Notes: generated by a model from the letters alone, not told the origin. Shown: positions 8,662 through 24,452, counted from the stretch's first letter. The stretch is 64,000 bases of DNA from Terricaulis sp. (GCA_024707365.1 JANPZV010000005.1:1116001-1180000), one strand, 5' to 3'. Translations and numbers: made by a program.

Positions 8662-8831
8662 AACGGGCGCCCCTTAAGTGTGCCGGCATGACGATGGCGT
8701 GCGTCGTCCTTAGGCGAAAGTGCGAAAATCAGGCCAGCCCACTGAGCAGAGGCAGCATTTTTCTTGAAACCGCCTTCAAACTAGGCAAAGAGGAATAATC
8801 TTCCGCTCTCTGTGTGTTTTGGAGCGCGTTC

Positions 8832-10253
8832 ATGGCCGAACGCATGCAGAAATTTGTGTCCATCGGGCAAGCTTGGCCCGATAAACGCCCCGCCTCGGAG
8901 CGCGCGGGCGATTTTCATGAAATCCATAAGGAATTCATCGCTCAAAAGGCTGAGGCCCAAGCCTCGCGCTGCGCCCAATGCGGTGTTCCGTTCTGTCAGT
9001 CGGGTTGCCCGCTGCACAACAATATCCCCGATTGGCTTAAGCTGACGGCCGAGGGGCGGCTGCGCGAGGCCTATGAGGTTTCCGCCGCCACCAATTCCAT
9101 GCCGGAGATTTGCGGCCGCATCTGCCCGCAGGATCGCCTGTGCGAAGGCGCGTGCGTGATCGAGCAATCCACGCATGGCGCGGTCACCATCGGCGCGGTG
9201 GAAAAATACCTCACGGACAATGCCTGGAAAGAAGGCTGGGTGGCCCCGGTGAAACCCCGGCATGAGCGCAGCGAAAGCGTCGGCATTATCGGCGCCGGCC
9301 CTGCGGGCCTTGCCGCCGCCGAGCGGCTGCGCCAGCGCGGCTATCAGGTCACAGTCTATGATCGCCACGATCGCGTCGGCGGGCTGCTGATCTACGGCAT
9401 CCCCGGCTTCAAGCTGGAAAAAGAGGTGGTGGAGCGCCGCGCCCAGCGCCTGATCGAAGGCGGGGTCACGTTCGAGCTCAATTGCGACGTGGGAACCACG
9501 ATCAGCTTTCAGGAGCTGCGCCAGCGCCACGATGCGGTGCTGATCGCCACCGGGGTTTATAAGGCCAAGCCGCTGAACGCGCCCAATGACGCCCAAGTGG
9601 TCAAAGCGCTCGATTATCTCACCGCCTCCAACAAGGTGGGCCTGGGCGATGACGTGCCGGAGTTTACCTCCGGCGCGCTCAATGCGGCGGGCCGGCGCGT
9701 GGTGGTGATCGGCGGCGGCGATACGGCGATGGATTGCGTGCGCACCGCGCGCCGCCAGGGCGCCAAAAGCGTCACCTGCCTCTATCGGCGTGACCGCGCC
9801 AACATGCCGGGCTCCCAACGCGAGGTGAACCACGCCGAGGAAGAGGGCGTCTTGTTCGATTGGCTGGCCGCGCCCAAGTCGGTGCGCGCCGGCAAGACGC
9901 CGGGCGTGAAGGCCGTGCGCATGCGCCTTGGCGCGGCGGATGCTTCGGGCCGGCAAAGCCCGGAAGAAGAGCCGGGCAGCGAATACGCTGTGCCGGGCGA
10001 TCTCATCATCGCCGCGCTTGGCTTTGATCCCGAGGATCTGCCCGAAGCGTGGGACGTGCTCGATCTGCGCACCACGCGCTGGAACAGCGTGGCGGTGGAT
10101 TCCAAATTCGCCACCTCGCTGCCGGGCGTGTTCGCCGCCGGCGACATCGTCCGCGGCGCCTCGCTCGTCGTATGGGCGATTAAAGAGGGCCGAGACGCAG
10201 CAGATGCGATCGACGCTCACATTAAAACTGCTGCGCGCGTAGCGGCGGAGTAA
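8832..10253 (+). CDS. gltD: glutamate synthase (NADPH) small subunit
   Basis: The protein has 473 residues from the ATG at 8832. The N-terminal domain has two cysteine clusters for 4Fe-4S centres (CAQCGVPFCQSGCPLHNN and CGRICPQDRLCEGAC). An FAD-binding GAGPAGLAAAERL motif lies near residue 155 and an NADPH-binding VVVIGGGDTAMDC near residue 297. It transfers electrons from NADPH to the large subunit for ammonia assimilation. It lies upstream of gltB, separated by about 190 bases holding a repeat element. Confidence 0.97.
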   Translation: MAERMQKFVSIGQAWPDKRPASERAGDFHEIHKEFIAQKAEAQASRCAQCGVPFCQSGCPLHNNIPDWLKLTAEGRLREAYEVSAATNSMPEICGRICPQDRLCEGACVIEQSTHGAVTIGAVEKYLTDNAWKEGWVAPVKPRHERSESVGIIGAGPAGLAAAERLRQRGYQVTVYDRHDRVGGLLIYGIPGFKLEKEVVERRAQRLIEGGVTFELNCDVGTTISFQELRQRHDAVLIATGVYKAKPLNAPNDAQVVKALDYLTASNKVGLGDDVPEFTSGALNAAGRRVVVIGGGDTAMDCVRTARRQGAKSVTCLYRRDRANMPGSQREVNHAEEEGVLFDWLAAPKSVRAGKTPGVKAVRMRLGAADASGRQSPEEEPGSEYAVPGDLIIAALGFDPEDLPEAWDVLDLRTTRWNSVAVDSKFATSLPGVFAAGDIVRGASLVVWAIKEGRDAADAIDAHIKTAARVAAE

Positions 10254-10278
10254 AATCGATGGACAAGCGGAATCAAAC

Positions 10279-10390
10279 ACCTCCCCCGCTTGCGGGGGAG
10301 GTGGCGAGCGAAGCGAGCCGGAGGGGGAAGTTGCTGCACGCCCCCCTCAGTCACGCTCCGCGTGACAGCTCCCCGCAAGCGGGGGAGCAC
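10279..10390. repeat. CTCCCCC-type palindromic repeat, copy 2
   Basis: ACCTCCCCCGCTTGCGGGGG is followed by GTGGCGAGCGAAGCGAGCC, GGAGGGGG, a short loop, then CCCCCCTCAGTCACG and TCCCCGCAAGCGGGGGAGC. The copy sits between gltD and gltB and ends 50 bases before the gltB start. Confidence 0.9.
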
Positions 10391-10440
10391 GAGAAATTGC
10401 GCGCTATCTCCATGAGCGCGCACGCCTCGACGCAGAGGGC

Positions 10441-14907
<4,467 letters not shown>

Positions 14908-14911
<4 letters not shown>

Positions 14912-15237
14912 GCCCGGCTGTCGCGCTCATTTATATCGGCGCGGCGCTGGCGGAGATCGCCGGATGCTTCGCTTTTTGGGCGTGGGCGCGCTTAGGCAAA
15001 TCGGCGCTTTGGCTGTTTCCCGGCGTGCTGGCGCTCATCGCGTTTGCGTGGCTTTTGACCTTGGTTCCGACCCAAGCCGCCGGGCGCGCCTACGCCGCTT
15101 ATGGCGGGGTTTATATCGCTGCTTCGCTGACCTGGCTGTGGGCCGTGGAGGGGCTGCGGCCCGACCGCTGGGATATCATCGGCGCCGGCATTTGCATCGC
15201 CGGCGCGGCGGTGATCCTCCTCGCCCCGCGCGGCTGA
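14908..15237 (+). CDS. YnfA/UPF0060 family membrane protein
   Basis: The protein has 109 residues and starts at a GTG that overlaps the gltB stop (GTGA). Four hydrophobic helices are visible. [38 protein letters not shown] and [18 protein letters not shown] are close to the YnfA consensus. It is an inner-membrane small protein distantly related to drug/metabolite exporters, role unproven. Its position behind gltB suggests co-transcription rather than shared function. Confidence 0.9.
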
Positions 15238-15277
15238 GAGATCGACGCCAGCGGCGGTTTGGGCCATATCGCGCCTC

Positions 15278-16373
15278 ATGGGCCTTGCAGAACGCCTCAA
15301 GCAGCACGCCGACGCGCTGGGCTTTGACGCCCTCGCGGTGGCGGATGCGCGCGCCTTGGGCCGCGAGCGGGCGCTTGCAGGAATTCCTCAGCGAAGGCCG
15401 CCAAGCCGATATGGAGTGGCTCGCTTCCGAACGCCGCAGCCATCCCAACGCGCTTTGGGCTGAGGCGAAAAGCGCCATCCTGGTAGGCCAATCCTATGCG
15501 CCCGACGATGATGCAATCGCGCTGCTGGAGGAAAAGCAAAGCGGGCTTGTTTCTGCGTATGCGGCGCGGCGTGATTATCATGATGTGATCAAGGGCAAGC
15601 TGAAACAGCTGGCGCAATGGCTCGCTAAGGAAAGCGGAGAGGACGTCAAAGTTTTCGTCGATACCGCGCCCCTGATGGAAAAGCCGCTGGCCCAGCGCGC
15701 GGGGCTTGGCTGGCAGGGCAAGCACACCAATCTGGTGTCGCGCACGCACGGCTCCTGGCTTTTTCTCGGCGCGATCTTGAGCGCGGCGGAAATTGAAGCG
15801 AGCCAAGCGGAAACCGATCATTGCGGCTCCTGCCGCGCGTGCCTTGATGTGTGCCCCACTGCGGCGTTTCCCGCACCATACCAGCTCGATGCGCGCCGCT
15901 GCCTTGCGTACCTCACGATCGAGCACAAGGATCACATCCCGGCAGAATTTCGCAGCGCCATGGGCAATCGCATTTTCGGCTGCGATGATTGCCTTGCGGT
16001 TTGCCCCTGGAACAAGTTCGCGCAAACCGCGCGCGAGGCGCGCATCGCCGTGCGTGAAGATTTGCGACTGGCGCCGCTGGCTGAGCTCGCCGCGCTGGAT
16101 GATGCGCAGTTTCGCGCGCGCTTTGCCGGCACGCCGGTGAAACGCACCGGGCGCGATCGCTTCATCCGCAACGTGCTGATCGCCATCGGCAATAGCGGCG
16201 ATGCGGCGCTCGCGCCCTCGGCTGAGGCGCTTTTGCGCGATTCTTCGCCGCTGGTGCGCGCGATGGCGGTATGGGCCTTGCGCCGCCTGCTTGACGAAGC
16301 GGCCTTCACCCGCCTCAAATCCGCCCTCGCCGCGCGCGAGCAGGACGCTGGCGTGGCGCAGGAGTGGGAGTGA
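15278..16373 (+). CDS. queG: epoxyqueuosine reductase, frame broken once
   Basis: About 364 residues result when the ATG at 15278 (MGLAERLKQHADALGFD) is joined to the downstream frame. The break lies near 15370-15378 (GCGGGCGC), after which LQEFLSEGRQADMEWLASER continues the family sequence. Two ferredoxin-like clusters, CGSCRACLDVCPT and CDDCLAVCPWN, bind 4Fe-4S centres; an N-terminal cobalamin-binding domain and C-terminal HEAT-like repeats (AIGNSGDAALAP) complete it. It performs the last step of tRNA queuosine formation. Its stop overlaps the mtgA start (TGATG). Confidence 0.93.
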
Positions 16374-17287
16374 TGGGGCCAGAGGAGCCGGAAAAGCCGC
16401 GCGAGGGCGAGCCCGCGCCGGAGGAGGGCGCATCGGCGCCGGCCTCCGAGCCGCTGTTCCCGCGCGATCTGTTCGGCGAGCCCGATATTCCGATGCCGGC
16501 GCCGCAGCGCGCGGGGGATCGCCAGCGCCAGCGCGATGCGCGGCACAATCTCGATCTCGATCTTGGCCGCATCAAGCGGCGCAAGCGCTATGGCTTGTTT
16601 CTCACCATCGTCACGGTGCTGTTCGTCGCTTTCGTGGTGATCCCGGTGACGTGGGTGGGCGCGTATCTCTTCATCGATCCGCCCTCGAACGTCTTGATGA
16701 TGCAGCGCGCGGCCGAAGGGCAAAGCATTCGCCGCTATCCGGTGGGGATCAATCGCATGTCCCCGCACATCATCCGCTCGGTGATTGCGGCGGAGGACGC
16801 GAATTTCTGCGCCCATAGCGGCTTTGATGTGGAGGCCATCCAAAGCGCGATGGAGCATAACGCCAAGGGCGGCTCGCGCCGCGGCGCATCGACGATCAGC
16901 CAGCAGGTGGCGAAGAATTTATTCCTCTGGCCGGAGAGCTCATGGCTGCGCAAAGGCTTTGAGGTGTATTTCACCGCTTTGGTTGAGTTCATGTATCCCA
17001 AGCGGCGGATCATGGAGCATTATCTCAATATCGCCGAATGGGGCGATGGGCATTTCGGCGTCGAGGCCGCCGCGCGCGCGCGCTTTGGCGTTTCGGCGGC
17101 TGATTTGACGCCCTTGCAGGCGGCGCGGCTGGCGGCGGTGCTGCCCAGCCCCAATCGCTGGCGCGCGGATAATCCAGGCCCTTATGTGCGCCGCAGAGCC
17201 GCGCAGATCGTGCAGCGCGCGCGCGTGGTGCAAAATGAGCATCTTTCCGCCTGCGTGCTCAATCTCGACCGGCCGCGCGAGCGATAA
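16373..17287 (+). CDS. mtgA: monofunctional peptidoglycan glycosyltransferase
   Basis: The protein has 304 residues. A Glu/Pro-rich cytoplasmic N-terminus of about 65 residues and one TM helix (YGLFLTIVTVLFVAFVVIPV) precede a GT51 catalytic domain. AAEDANFCAHSGFD carries the catalytic Glu, followed by RRGASTISQQVAKNLFLWP and RRIMEHYLNIAEWG. It polymerises lipid II into glycan strands in the periplasm. The N-terminal extension is longer than in most MtgA proteins. The ATG at 16373 overlaps the queG stop by one base. Confidence 0.95.
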   Translation: MGPEEPEKPREGEPAPEEGASAPASEPLFPRDLFGEPDIPMPAPQRAGDRQRQRDARHNLDLDLGRIKRRKRYGLFLTIVTVLFVAFVVIPVTWVGAYLFIDPPSNVLMMQRAAEGQSIRRYPVGINRMSPHIIRSVIAAEDANFCAHSGFDVEAIQSAMEHNAKGGSRRGASTISQQVAKNLFLWPESSWLRKGFEVYFTALVEFMYPKRRIMEHYLNIAEWGDGHFGVEAAARARFGVSAADLTPLQAARLAAVLPSPNRWRADNPGPYVRRRAAQIVQRARVVQNEHLSACVLNLDRPRER

Positions 17288-17327
17288 GCGCCTTCCCTCC
17301 CCGCCAGGGGAGCGACTGTCTCATGGG

Positions 17328-18560
<1,233 letters not shown>

Positions 18561-18637
18561 ATGTTTTCCCCTCTTAGCCGCTTGGGCTGCAATCTCGCCC
18601 ATCGCGGCCTATAGTGCCTGGCCGGAGGGGAGTGCGC

Positions 18638-19663
18638 ATGCCGTCTTTGCTGACACTGATCGCCGCAGGCGCGGTCGCGCTGATCACGCTGGCGCTGATC
18701 GTCTATATCTGGATCCGCTATTACGAAGCGCGCCATGATCGCACGTACATGACGCAGGACGAGCGCGGCTTTAAGCGCGCGCTGCGCGGGCGCGGCGTGT
18801 TGTGGGATTTCGAGGAATCGGTGGTCAAAGGCCCGGCTGCGCCGCATATCGAATTTGTCGCGCTCGATCCGGCCACGGGCGGGCGCCGCGCGGTGAAGCT
18901 GATGGATGAGCGCTCGGGCGCGATCAATTTGCGCCCGCATTATTGCGCGCCGCTGCCGTTCGACGCGATGACGGCCGATGGCCATAAAGTCATCGTCGAT
19001 TGCCGCGTGCAATTCAGCTTGAACCGTGAACTGCTCAAGCATGTCTACGAGATCCAGGAATTTTCGCTGGCGCTGGAAACGCGGATTCAAAGCGCGTTTC
19101 GCTCTGAAATCGGCAAGCGCAAGGATGAAGAGCTGCGCGCGGCGCTGAGCGAGGTGGAGCGCGGCGTGATCGAACAATTGCGCACCCATGAAACCGAAGG
19201 TGATGAAGCCGGCGAGCTTGGCATGGCGCTGGGCGTGCGCTGGCACACCGCCAATTTCAGCTTCACTCAGCAGGATGCGTTCGCGGAATCGCCGTTTTCA
19301 GGCAACGCGGTTGGCCCAGTGCTGGCCGCGCTGCCGGCGGATGCAACCCCGCAGCAACAGGCCGCCGCCGTGCGCGCGCTGAGCCGCACGCAAGGCGTGC
19401 TCTCCTTGCGGCCGCAGCAGATTGATCAATTGGCGGATGCGTTTCGTGATCGCGATCCGGCCGCGCTCGCGGCGCTGATGCAATTGCTGGATATGCAAAC
19501 CCGGCAGAACATCGCCGAGGCGCTGGCCCAATCGGGCCAGCTTCTGGTGCTGACGCCGCAGGAATTGGGCCTGATCGGCGCCGCAGCCCAGCGCGATGCG
19601 CTGACACGGCGCGCGCTTTCCCCAAGATGCGCACAACCCAGGCGCTTAAACCCGCCGATTTGA
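18638..19663 (+). CDS. SPFH/band-7-like membrane-anchored protein
   Basis: About 341 residues from the ATG at 18638, preceded by GGAGGGGAG. An N-terminal TM helix (LLTLIAAGAVALITLALIVYIWI) is followed by a domain with VDCRVQFSLNRELLKHVYE and LETRIQSAFRSEIGKRKDEEL, which resembles the SPFH fold and its helical extension. The C-terminus is Ala/Gln-rich. SPFH proteins form membrane-bound oligomers. The last 18 residues look unnatural; after a shift at the CTTTCCCC run near 19618, an alternative frame reads FPKMRTTQALKPADLMF and stops at 19722, which may be the true end. Confidence 0.6.
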   Translation: MPSLLTLIAAGAVALITLALIVYIWIRYYEARHDRTYMTQDERGFKRALRGRGVLWDFEESVVKGPAAPHIEFVALDPATGGRRAVKLMDERSGAINLRPHYCAPLPFDAMTADGHKVIVDCRVQFSLNRELLKHVYEIQEFSLALETRIQSAFRSEIGKRKDEELRAALSEVERGVIEQLRTHETEGDEAGELGMALGVRWHTANFSFTQQDAFAESPFSGNAVGPVLAALPADATPQQQAAAVRALSRTQGVLSLRPQQIDQLADAFRDRDPAALAALMQLLDMQTRQNIAEALAQSGQLLVLTPQELGLIGAAAQRDALTRRALSPRCAQPRRLNPPI

Positions 19664-19740
19664 TGTTCCGTGCGCTTGCCCAAAGCCGCCCGCATGCGCC
19701 ATGGAGAAGCGCCCCGCTTTGAGGGCGCGGGCGTGGCGGC

Positions 19741-20031
19741 ATGACAGAGGTGGGCGGCTTGGGCGGATTGCGGTTTGTGCTGATCGGCGGCGCCTTCATT
19801 GGCATGGTGGCGCTGTGCGTCGTCGGCTTCAATTATGGCGGCGCGGGCGGGCTGATCGGGGGCGCGCTTGGGTTTCTGCTGCGGGTCGGCGGGCGCGGGG
19901 TGGACGCCAGCGAACGCATGGGCAACGCTTTCATCGGCGCGCTGATGGGCATGCCGATCGGGCTTTTGGCCGGCGGGTTCTATTATTTCCTGAGCCCGCA
20001 GATCATCGAAATGATCAACGCGCCGCAATAA
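19741..20031 (+). CDS. small glycine-rich membrane protein
   Basis: The protein has 96 residues and two to three hydrophobic segments (FVLIGGAFIGMVALCVVGFN, GGLIGGALGFLLRVGGRG, AFIGALMGMPIGLLAGGFYY) with frequent GG pairs typical of helix packing. The start is 18 bases after the alternative end of the SPFH gene, suggesting an operon. No family is recognised. Confidence 0.6.
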   Translation: MTEVGGLGGLRFVLIGGAFIGMVALCVVGFNYGGAGGLIGGALGFLLRVGGRGVDASERMGNAFIGALMGMPIGLLAGGFYYFLSPQIIEMINAPQ

Positions 20032-20077
20032 CGCCGCATCGCGCGCGTGCAATCGGCTTCCGTTCAGGAGGCGTTTC

Positions 20078-20584
20078 ATGCGCATTGTGTTGGCCGCGCT
20101 TGTGCTTGCGGGCTTTGCAGGGCTTGCCGCCGCGCAGCCTAAGCCGCCGCCCGCGCAAGCGGCGAATATCAATTATCAGGGCTTCCGCAGCCTCGCCGAA
20201 GAGGTCGAGGCCTATCGCGCAGCGCGGCTTGTCAGCCTTGCCGATTTCCAAGCCATGGCGCGCGAACCGAACACCATCATCCTCGATGCGCGCTCAGCCG
20301 ATGCGTATGCGCGCGGGCATATTTCAGGGGCGATCAATCTGCCCTTCACCGATTTCACCGAAGCGAGTTTGCGCGCCGCCTTGCGCGATCCGAACGCGCG
20401 CATCCTGATCTATTGCAACAACAATTTTTCCAATGACGCGCCGCCGGTGATGCTCAAGCGGGTGGAGCTGGCGCTCAATATCCAAACCTTCATCAATCTC
20501 TACGGCTACGGCTATCGCAACGTCTATGAGCTGGCCGACACAGTGGATTTCAACGATCCGGCGGTGGGCTGGGTGCGCGGTTAA
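20078..20584 (+). CDS. exported rhodanese-like domain protein
   Basis: The protein has 168 residues with a signal peptide (MRIVLAALVLAGFAGLAAA, then QPKPP). The rhodanese core shows IILDARSADAYARGHISGAINLP and ILIYCNNNFSNDAPP, where Cys in IYCNNN is the expected active-site residue. It would carry persulfide sulfur or act in redox chemistry in the periplasm. The active-site loop is longer than the usual six-residue loop. The ATG follows GGAGG at a normal distance. It converges on the TPR gene. Confidence 0.85.
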   Translation: MRIVLAALVLAGFAGLAAAQPKPPPAQAANINYQGFRSLAEEVEAYRAARLVSLADFQAMAREPNTIILDARSADAYARGHISGAINLPFTDFTEASLRAALRDPNARILIYCNNNFSNDAPPVMLKRVELALNIQTFINLYGYGYRNVYELADTVDFNDPAVGWVRG

Positions 20585-20587
20585 AGC

Positions 20588-21249
20588 TTATTGCGCCTCC
20601 ACCGGCGCCCCGGTGCGAATGCTTTCGCGCACATGGCCGAGCACCAGGAAATTATCGACATTCTCCGGCTCAAGCCGCGTCGCCGCCAGCGCATCGGCTT
20701 CGGCCAGCGAAAACGCGCGCTGGTTCATCCGCGCCGCCGCGCGCAGGCGCAGCGCCGTTGCATCATCGGCGCGCAGATCCAGCGATGCGGAGAGATCTTC
20801 CTCGGCGCGCCGCCAATCGGTTTCCATGGCGTAGGCGCGGCGCGATCGATCAGCAGATCGGGCATCTGCGCCGGGTCGTTGCCGATCGCGGCCATGGCTT
20901 GGCTGAACGCCGCGCGCGCATTGGCCGGCAGGCGCGCCAGCAGATAGGCGTTGCCCGCTTGGCTGAACAATTCCGCCTGCACGCCGTTATTGTTGGAGCT
21001 GATGGCGCGGGCCAGCGATTCAAGCCGGCGCGCGCCTTCCTGGTAGCGCTCCATATCGATCAGCGCCATCGCCGCGCAGCGATAGGCGTTCACCGATTGG
21101 CCTTCGGCGGCCCAGCTCATCGCCGTTTCGTACGCGGCGGGGGCGTCAGCCTCGATCTGCGTCACGCATTGCTCGAACCGGCTGCCTTCGACCTCGGCGG
21201 CGCTTTGCATCAGCGCGAAGGGCAGGGCGAGGGCGGCGATGATGTTCAT
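20588..21249 (-). CDS. exported TPR protein, frame broken once
   Basis: About 219 residues across two frames. A signal-like N-terminus (MNIIAALALPFALMQSAAE) is followed by helical repeats with alternating small and large residues (AAMALIDMERYQEGARRLESL; AGNAYLLARLPANARAAFSQA). The break lies near 20835-20845 (GCGCCGCGCC); the continuing frame reads METDWRRAEEDLSASLDLRA and LEPENVDNFLVLGHVRES. TPR proteins mediate protein contacts; no partner is evident. Confidence 0.65.
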
Positions 21250-21315
21250 ATGGAGGTTCTCCCCGGAGGCGCTTCGATCCGTGCCTCAAGCGCGGGGCAA
21301 AGCCAAGCTGTTCGC

Positions 21316-22122
21316 TCAGCCCGCGAGCGCATCGGCCAGCTGGCCCGCCGCGCTGAGCAGCTTTTGCAAATCCTGCGGGCGCGAGAGCCGGTGATCACCA
21401 TCCGGGATCAGCTCAAAAGCCAGAGACGGGGCCTCGATCAGCGCCGCCAGCGCCCGCACATGCGCCTCAGGCACATCGGGGTCGGCGCCGCCCTGGAGGA
21501 TGCGCACCGGCCCGCCAAAGGCGATCGGCGCGTCCATCAGCCGATGCCGCGCGCCATCCTCAAACAGCGCGCGCGTCAGCACGTTCGGATCGGCGGAATA
21601 TTGGCTGGGCTGCTCGAGCCGGCCTTCGGCCAGCAGCCGGGCCTGCTCAGCGGCGGTCAGCGCCGGCCACATCAGTTTTTCGGTGAAATCCGCCGCCGGG
21701 GCGATCAGCAAGAGGCCCTTCACCCGCGTCGGCAGCGCCCGCGCCGCCAAAAGCGCGATCCAGCCGCCCATGGACGAGCCCACCAGCACAAGCGGCCCCT
21801 CGATGGCGCCCAGCACAGCCAGCGCATCGCCCAGCCAATCGCTCAGCACCTGATCTTCAAACCGGCCCTCAGATTGGCCGTGGCCGGAATAGTCAAAGCG
21901 CACAAAGGCTTGCCCGCGCGCTTCGGCCCAGCCGGCCAGCGCTTCGGCCTTCGTGCCAGCCATGTCGGAGCGGAAGCCGCCCAGCCACACGAAAGTCGGC
22001 GCGATCCCATTTTGGCGCAGCAGCGCGAGCTTCAGCCCGCGATGCGCGAGCGTCTCGAATTGGCCCAGGCTCAAAGCTAGCTCTCTCCCCAACGCTGCTT
22101 TCGGCCCACATTTTGCGAGCAT
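21316..22122 (-). CDS. alpha/beta hydrolase
   Basis: About 268 residues from the ATG at 22122. The nucleophile elbow is LVLVGSSMGGWIALL, the acid is probably Asp in LQGGADPDVPEAHV, and the histidine is in IPDGDHRLS near the C-terminus. FVRFDYSGHGQSEG precedes the nucleophile, as in small acyl- or depalmitoyl-thioesterase-like hydrolases (ABHD10 type). The substrate is unknown. Its start codon overlaps head to head with the possible ATG of the glycosyltransferase on the other strand (GCATGC), so one of the two starts may lie further in. Confidence 0.85.
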   Translation of the reverse strand: MLAKCGPKAALGRELALSLGQFETLAHRGLKLALLRQNGIAPTFVWLGGFRSDMAGTKAEALAGWAEARGQAFVRFDYSGHGQSEGRFEDQVLSDWLGDALAVLGAIEGPLVLVGSSMGGWIALLAARALPTRVKGLLLIAPAADFTEKLMWPALTAAEQARLLAEGRLEQPSQYSADPNVLTRALFEDGARHRLMDAPIAFGGPVRILQGGADPDVPEAHVRALAALIEAPSLAFELIPDGDHRLSRPQDLQKLLSAAGQLADALAG

Positions 22123-23431
22123 GCGTGGTTTCTTAAGCAAACGGCTTATTAAACATAATCTTAGTGGAAATCACGCGCGGTCAGGCGGCGAAACAGCATT
22201 GCAAGAAGGTCACAATCTCCGAGTTCTGCAGGTGACTCCCGCGCTTAATGCTGGCGGCGTGGAGCGTACCACGCTTGAAATAGCGGATGCGATCAGTCGC
22301 GCCGGGGGGCTCGCTTTGGTCGCTAGCGCCGGCGGTCGCCTTGAGCCGGACCTCAAGGCGGCCGGCGGCGAGTTGATCAAACTCCCGCTCGCCACAAAAA
22401 ATCCCATCACCGCCATCGCCAACGCGTTCGCGCTCGCGCGCGTGATCCGCAAGCGCGGCGTCGCCATCGTGCATGCGCGCTCGCGCGCCCCGGCCTGGAG
22501 CGCCTGGATCGCGGCCAAGCTCACCGGCGCGCATTTCGTGACGACCTTCCACGGCATCTACAACGCCCGCTCCGCGCCCAAGCGCTTTTACAATTCGATC
22601 ATGGCGCGCGGGGAGGTGGTGATCGCCAATTCCGAATACACGCGCGAGCATGTCGTGGATCAATTCCGGGTCCGGCCCGAGCGGGTGATCGCCATCCCGC
22701 GCGGGGCCGATCTTGCGGTGTTCGATCCCGCGCGCTTCACGCCCGAAGAGATCGCGGCCCAGCGCGCCGCCTGGGGGCTCACTGAGAACGATCCGCGTTG
22801 CGTCGTCATCGTTCCGGCGCGGCTGACGCGCTGGAAGGGCCAGATGGTGATGATCGAAGCGGCGGCCGAGCAACAAGCGCCGGCCTGACCTTATGCGCGT
22901 GATCTTCGCCGGCGACGCGCAGGGGCGCAGCAATTACGAAAGCGGCATGAAGGGCGCGATCTCGGTGGCGGGGCTGAAGGAGGTCGCCTCCATCGTCGGC
23001 CATCTGCGCGACATGCCGCGCTGGCGCTCGCGGCGTCGGATATCGCGGTGTTTCCGGTGATTGAGCCGGAGGCGTTCGGGCGCGGGGCGGTAGAGGCGCA
23101 AGCCATGGGCGTGCCGGTGATCGCTTCCAGTTTGGGCGGTTTTACTGAAACAATTGTGGAGAACGAGACCGGAATGCTGGTTCCGGCCAATGCCAGCCAG
23201 GAACTCGCAGCCGCCTTGGAGCGTATGATAGATGCGGGGCCAGAGGGGCGCCGCGGCATGGGCGCAAAGGGGATCGCGCGCGCGCATGCGCATTACGCAA
23301 TCGCCACTCTTCAAGCCGCCACATTGGCTGTTTACCAGCGCGTACTGGCTGGAAAGCGCACGTCACAAGCGCGCGGCGATGTGATAGACTCAGCGAAGGA
23401 GCAGAATGATGATTCCTTGGCGCAAAGCTGA
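22121..23431 (+). CDS. group 4 (GT-B) glycosyltransferase, frame broken twice
   Basis: About 435 residues over three frame segments. The N-terminal domain has LRVLQVTPALNAGGVERTTL and IVHARSRAPAWSAWIAAKL. The C-terminal donor-binding domain has VIAIPRGADLAVFDP, VVIVPARLTRWKGQ and, after the breaks near 22885 and 23020, DIAVFPVIEPEAFGRG and EAQAMGVPVIASSLGG with the family EX7E-type acid pair. It likely adds a sugar to lipopolysaccharide or another glycan at the inner membrane. The start could be ATG 22121 or TTG 22199; the latter leaves a more usual N-terminus. It overlaps the next glycosyltransferase by 26 bases. Confidence 0.8.
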
Positions 23432-24425
23432 ATCCGCGCAGAAGGGCGGAACCAGTGACGCCAAACGCCTGCTCGTCATCCAGCTTGGCGGGGTGACGGC
23501 GTTTGTGCAGGCGCTCGCCGCCGCGCGCGCGATCCGCGATGCGCATGTCGGCGCGCACATCACCCTGCTCACCACCGAAACAAACCGCGCCTTCGCCGAG
23601 AAGGCGCCGTACTTCGATAAGGTCGAGGCCGACGGCAAGCCCAAGGAGCCGCAAGCGATCACCAAACTGATCGCCCGCATCCGCGCCGCCAAATACGACA
23701 TGATCTACGATCTCGAAGGCTCGAACCGGACGGCCAATTATTTCCAGGGCCTGCGCCCCTGGCCGCCGCGCTGGTCTGGGCCTGTCGCCGGCGCCAGCCA
23801 CGCCTTTTCGGGCGCGGAGGATCTGCATCCGCTGGATCGCTACGCGGCCCAACTCGCCGCCGCCGGGCTTGTCGCCAATGACGCGCTGACGCCCGATCTC
23901 TCCTGGGTGCGCCCGGTGATGCGCGACGCCCCGCGCATGCTGCCCGATTATTTCGGCCTGCGCGGGCGGTATGTGCTGCTGCTGCCGCGCGGTTCGGATG
24001 TCGATCCCAACCGGCGCTGGCCGCAGGAGAAATATCTCGATCTGGCCAAAAGGCTCGCCCGCAATGGCGTCACCCCGGTGGTGCTGGGCGGGCCCGAGGA
24101 GCGCCCGGTGGGCGCCTATATCGCCAAGGAAGAGCCGCGCGCGAAGAACCTCGTCACCCGGCCGGACCTGTTCCAATGCGCCGCCCTGGCGGAGCGGGCG
24201 GCGTTCGCGGTGGGCGATGATGTGGATTTGATGCACGTGGCCGCCGCCGCCGGCGCGCCGTGCCTGGCCTTCCTCTCCTCGCTGTCGAGCCCCGAGCAGG
24301 CGGCCCCGCGCGGCCGGGGCGGGGTGATCACGCTCACTGCGGCGGTCATCGCGGATCTGCCGGTCGAGCAGGTGGAGCGCCAGGTGCGCAATTGCGGCGT
24401 ATTTCAACACGCCGCAACGGCTTGA
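23406..24425 (+). CDS. family 9 (heptosyltransferase-like) glycosyltransferase
   Basis: The protein has 339 residues, with AAGGAGCAG before ATGATG. LLVIQLGGVTAFVQALAAAR at the N-terminus and the C-terminal block YVLLLPRGSDVDPNRRWPQEKY, VVLGGPEE and VGDDVDLMHVAAAAG match the ADP-heptose:LPS heptosyltransferase family, with the usual GD(D/T)..xHxA motif. It should act at the cytoplasmic face of the inner membrane on LPS core. Overlap with the preceding glycosyltransferase indicates translational coupling in one glycan-assembly operon. Confidence 0.87.
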   Translation: MMIPWRKAESAQKGGTSDAKRLLVIQLGGVTAFVQALAAARAIRDAHVGAHITLLTTETNRAFAEKAPYFDKVEADGKPKEPQAITKLIARIRAAKYDMIYDLEGSNRTANYFQGLRPWPPRWSGPVAGASHAFSGAEDLHPLDRYAAQLAAAGLVANDALTPDLSWVRPVMRDAPRMLPDYFGLRGRYVLLLPRGSDVDPNRRWPQEKYLDLAKRLARNGVTPVVLGGPEERPVGAYIAKEEPRAKNLVTRPDLFQCAALAERAAFAVGDDVDLMHVAAAAGAPCLAFLSSLSSPEQAAPRGRGGVITLTAAVIADLPVEQVERQVRNCGVFQHAATA

Positions 24426-24452
24426 TGCGCGGGCCCACACAAGCGATATAGT
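24423..24452 (+). promoter_or_regulatory. putative infC promoter
   Basis: TTGATG, an 18-base spacer and TATAGT precede infC by about 85 bases. The -10 box is a strong match. A GC-rich inverted repeat (CGCCCCGCGAGGGGCG) follows in the leader. Confidence 0.45.
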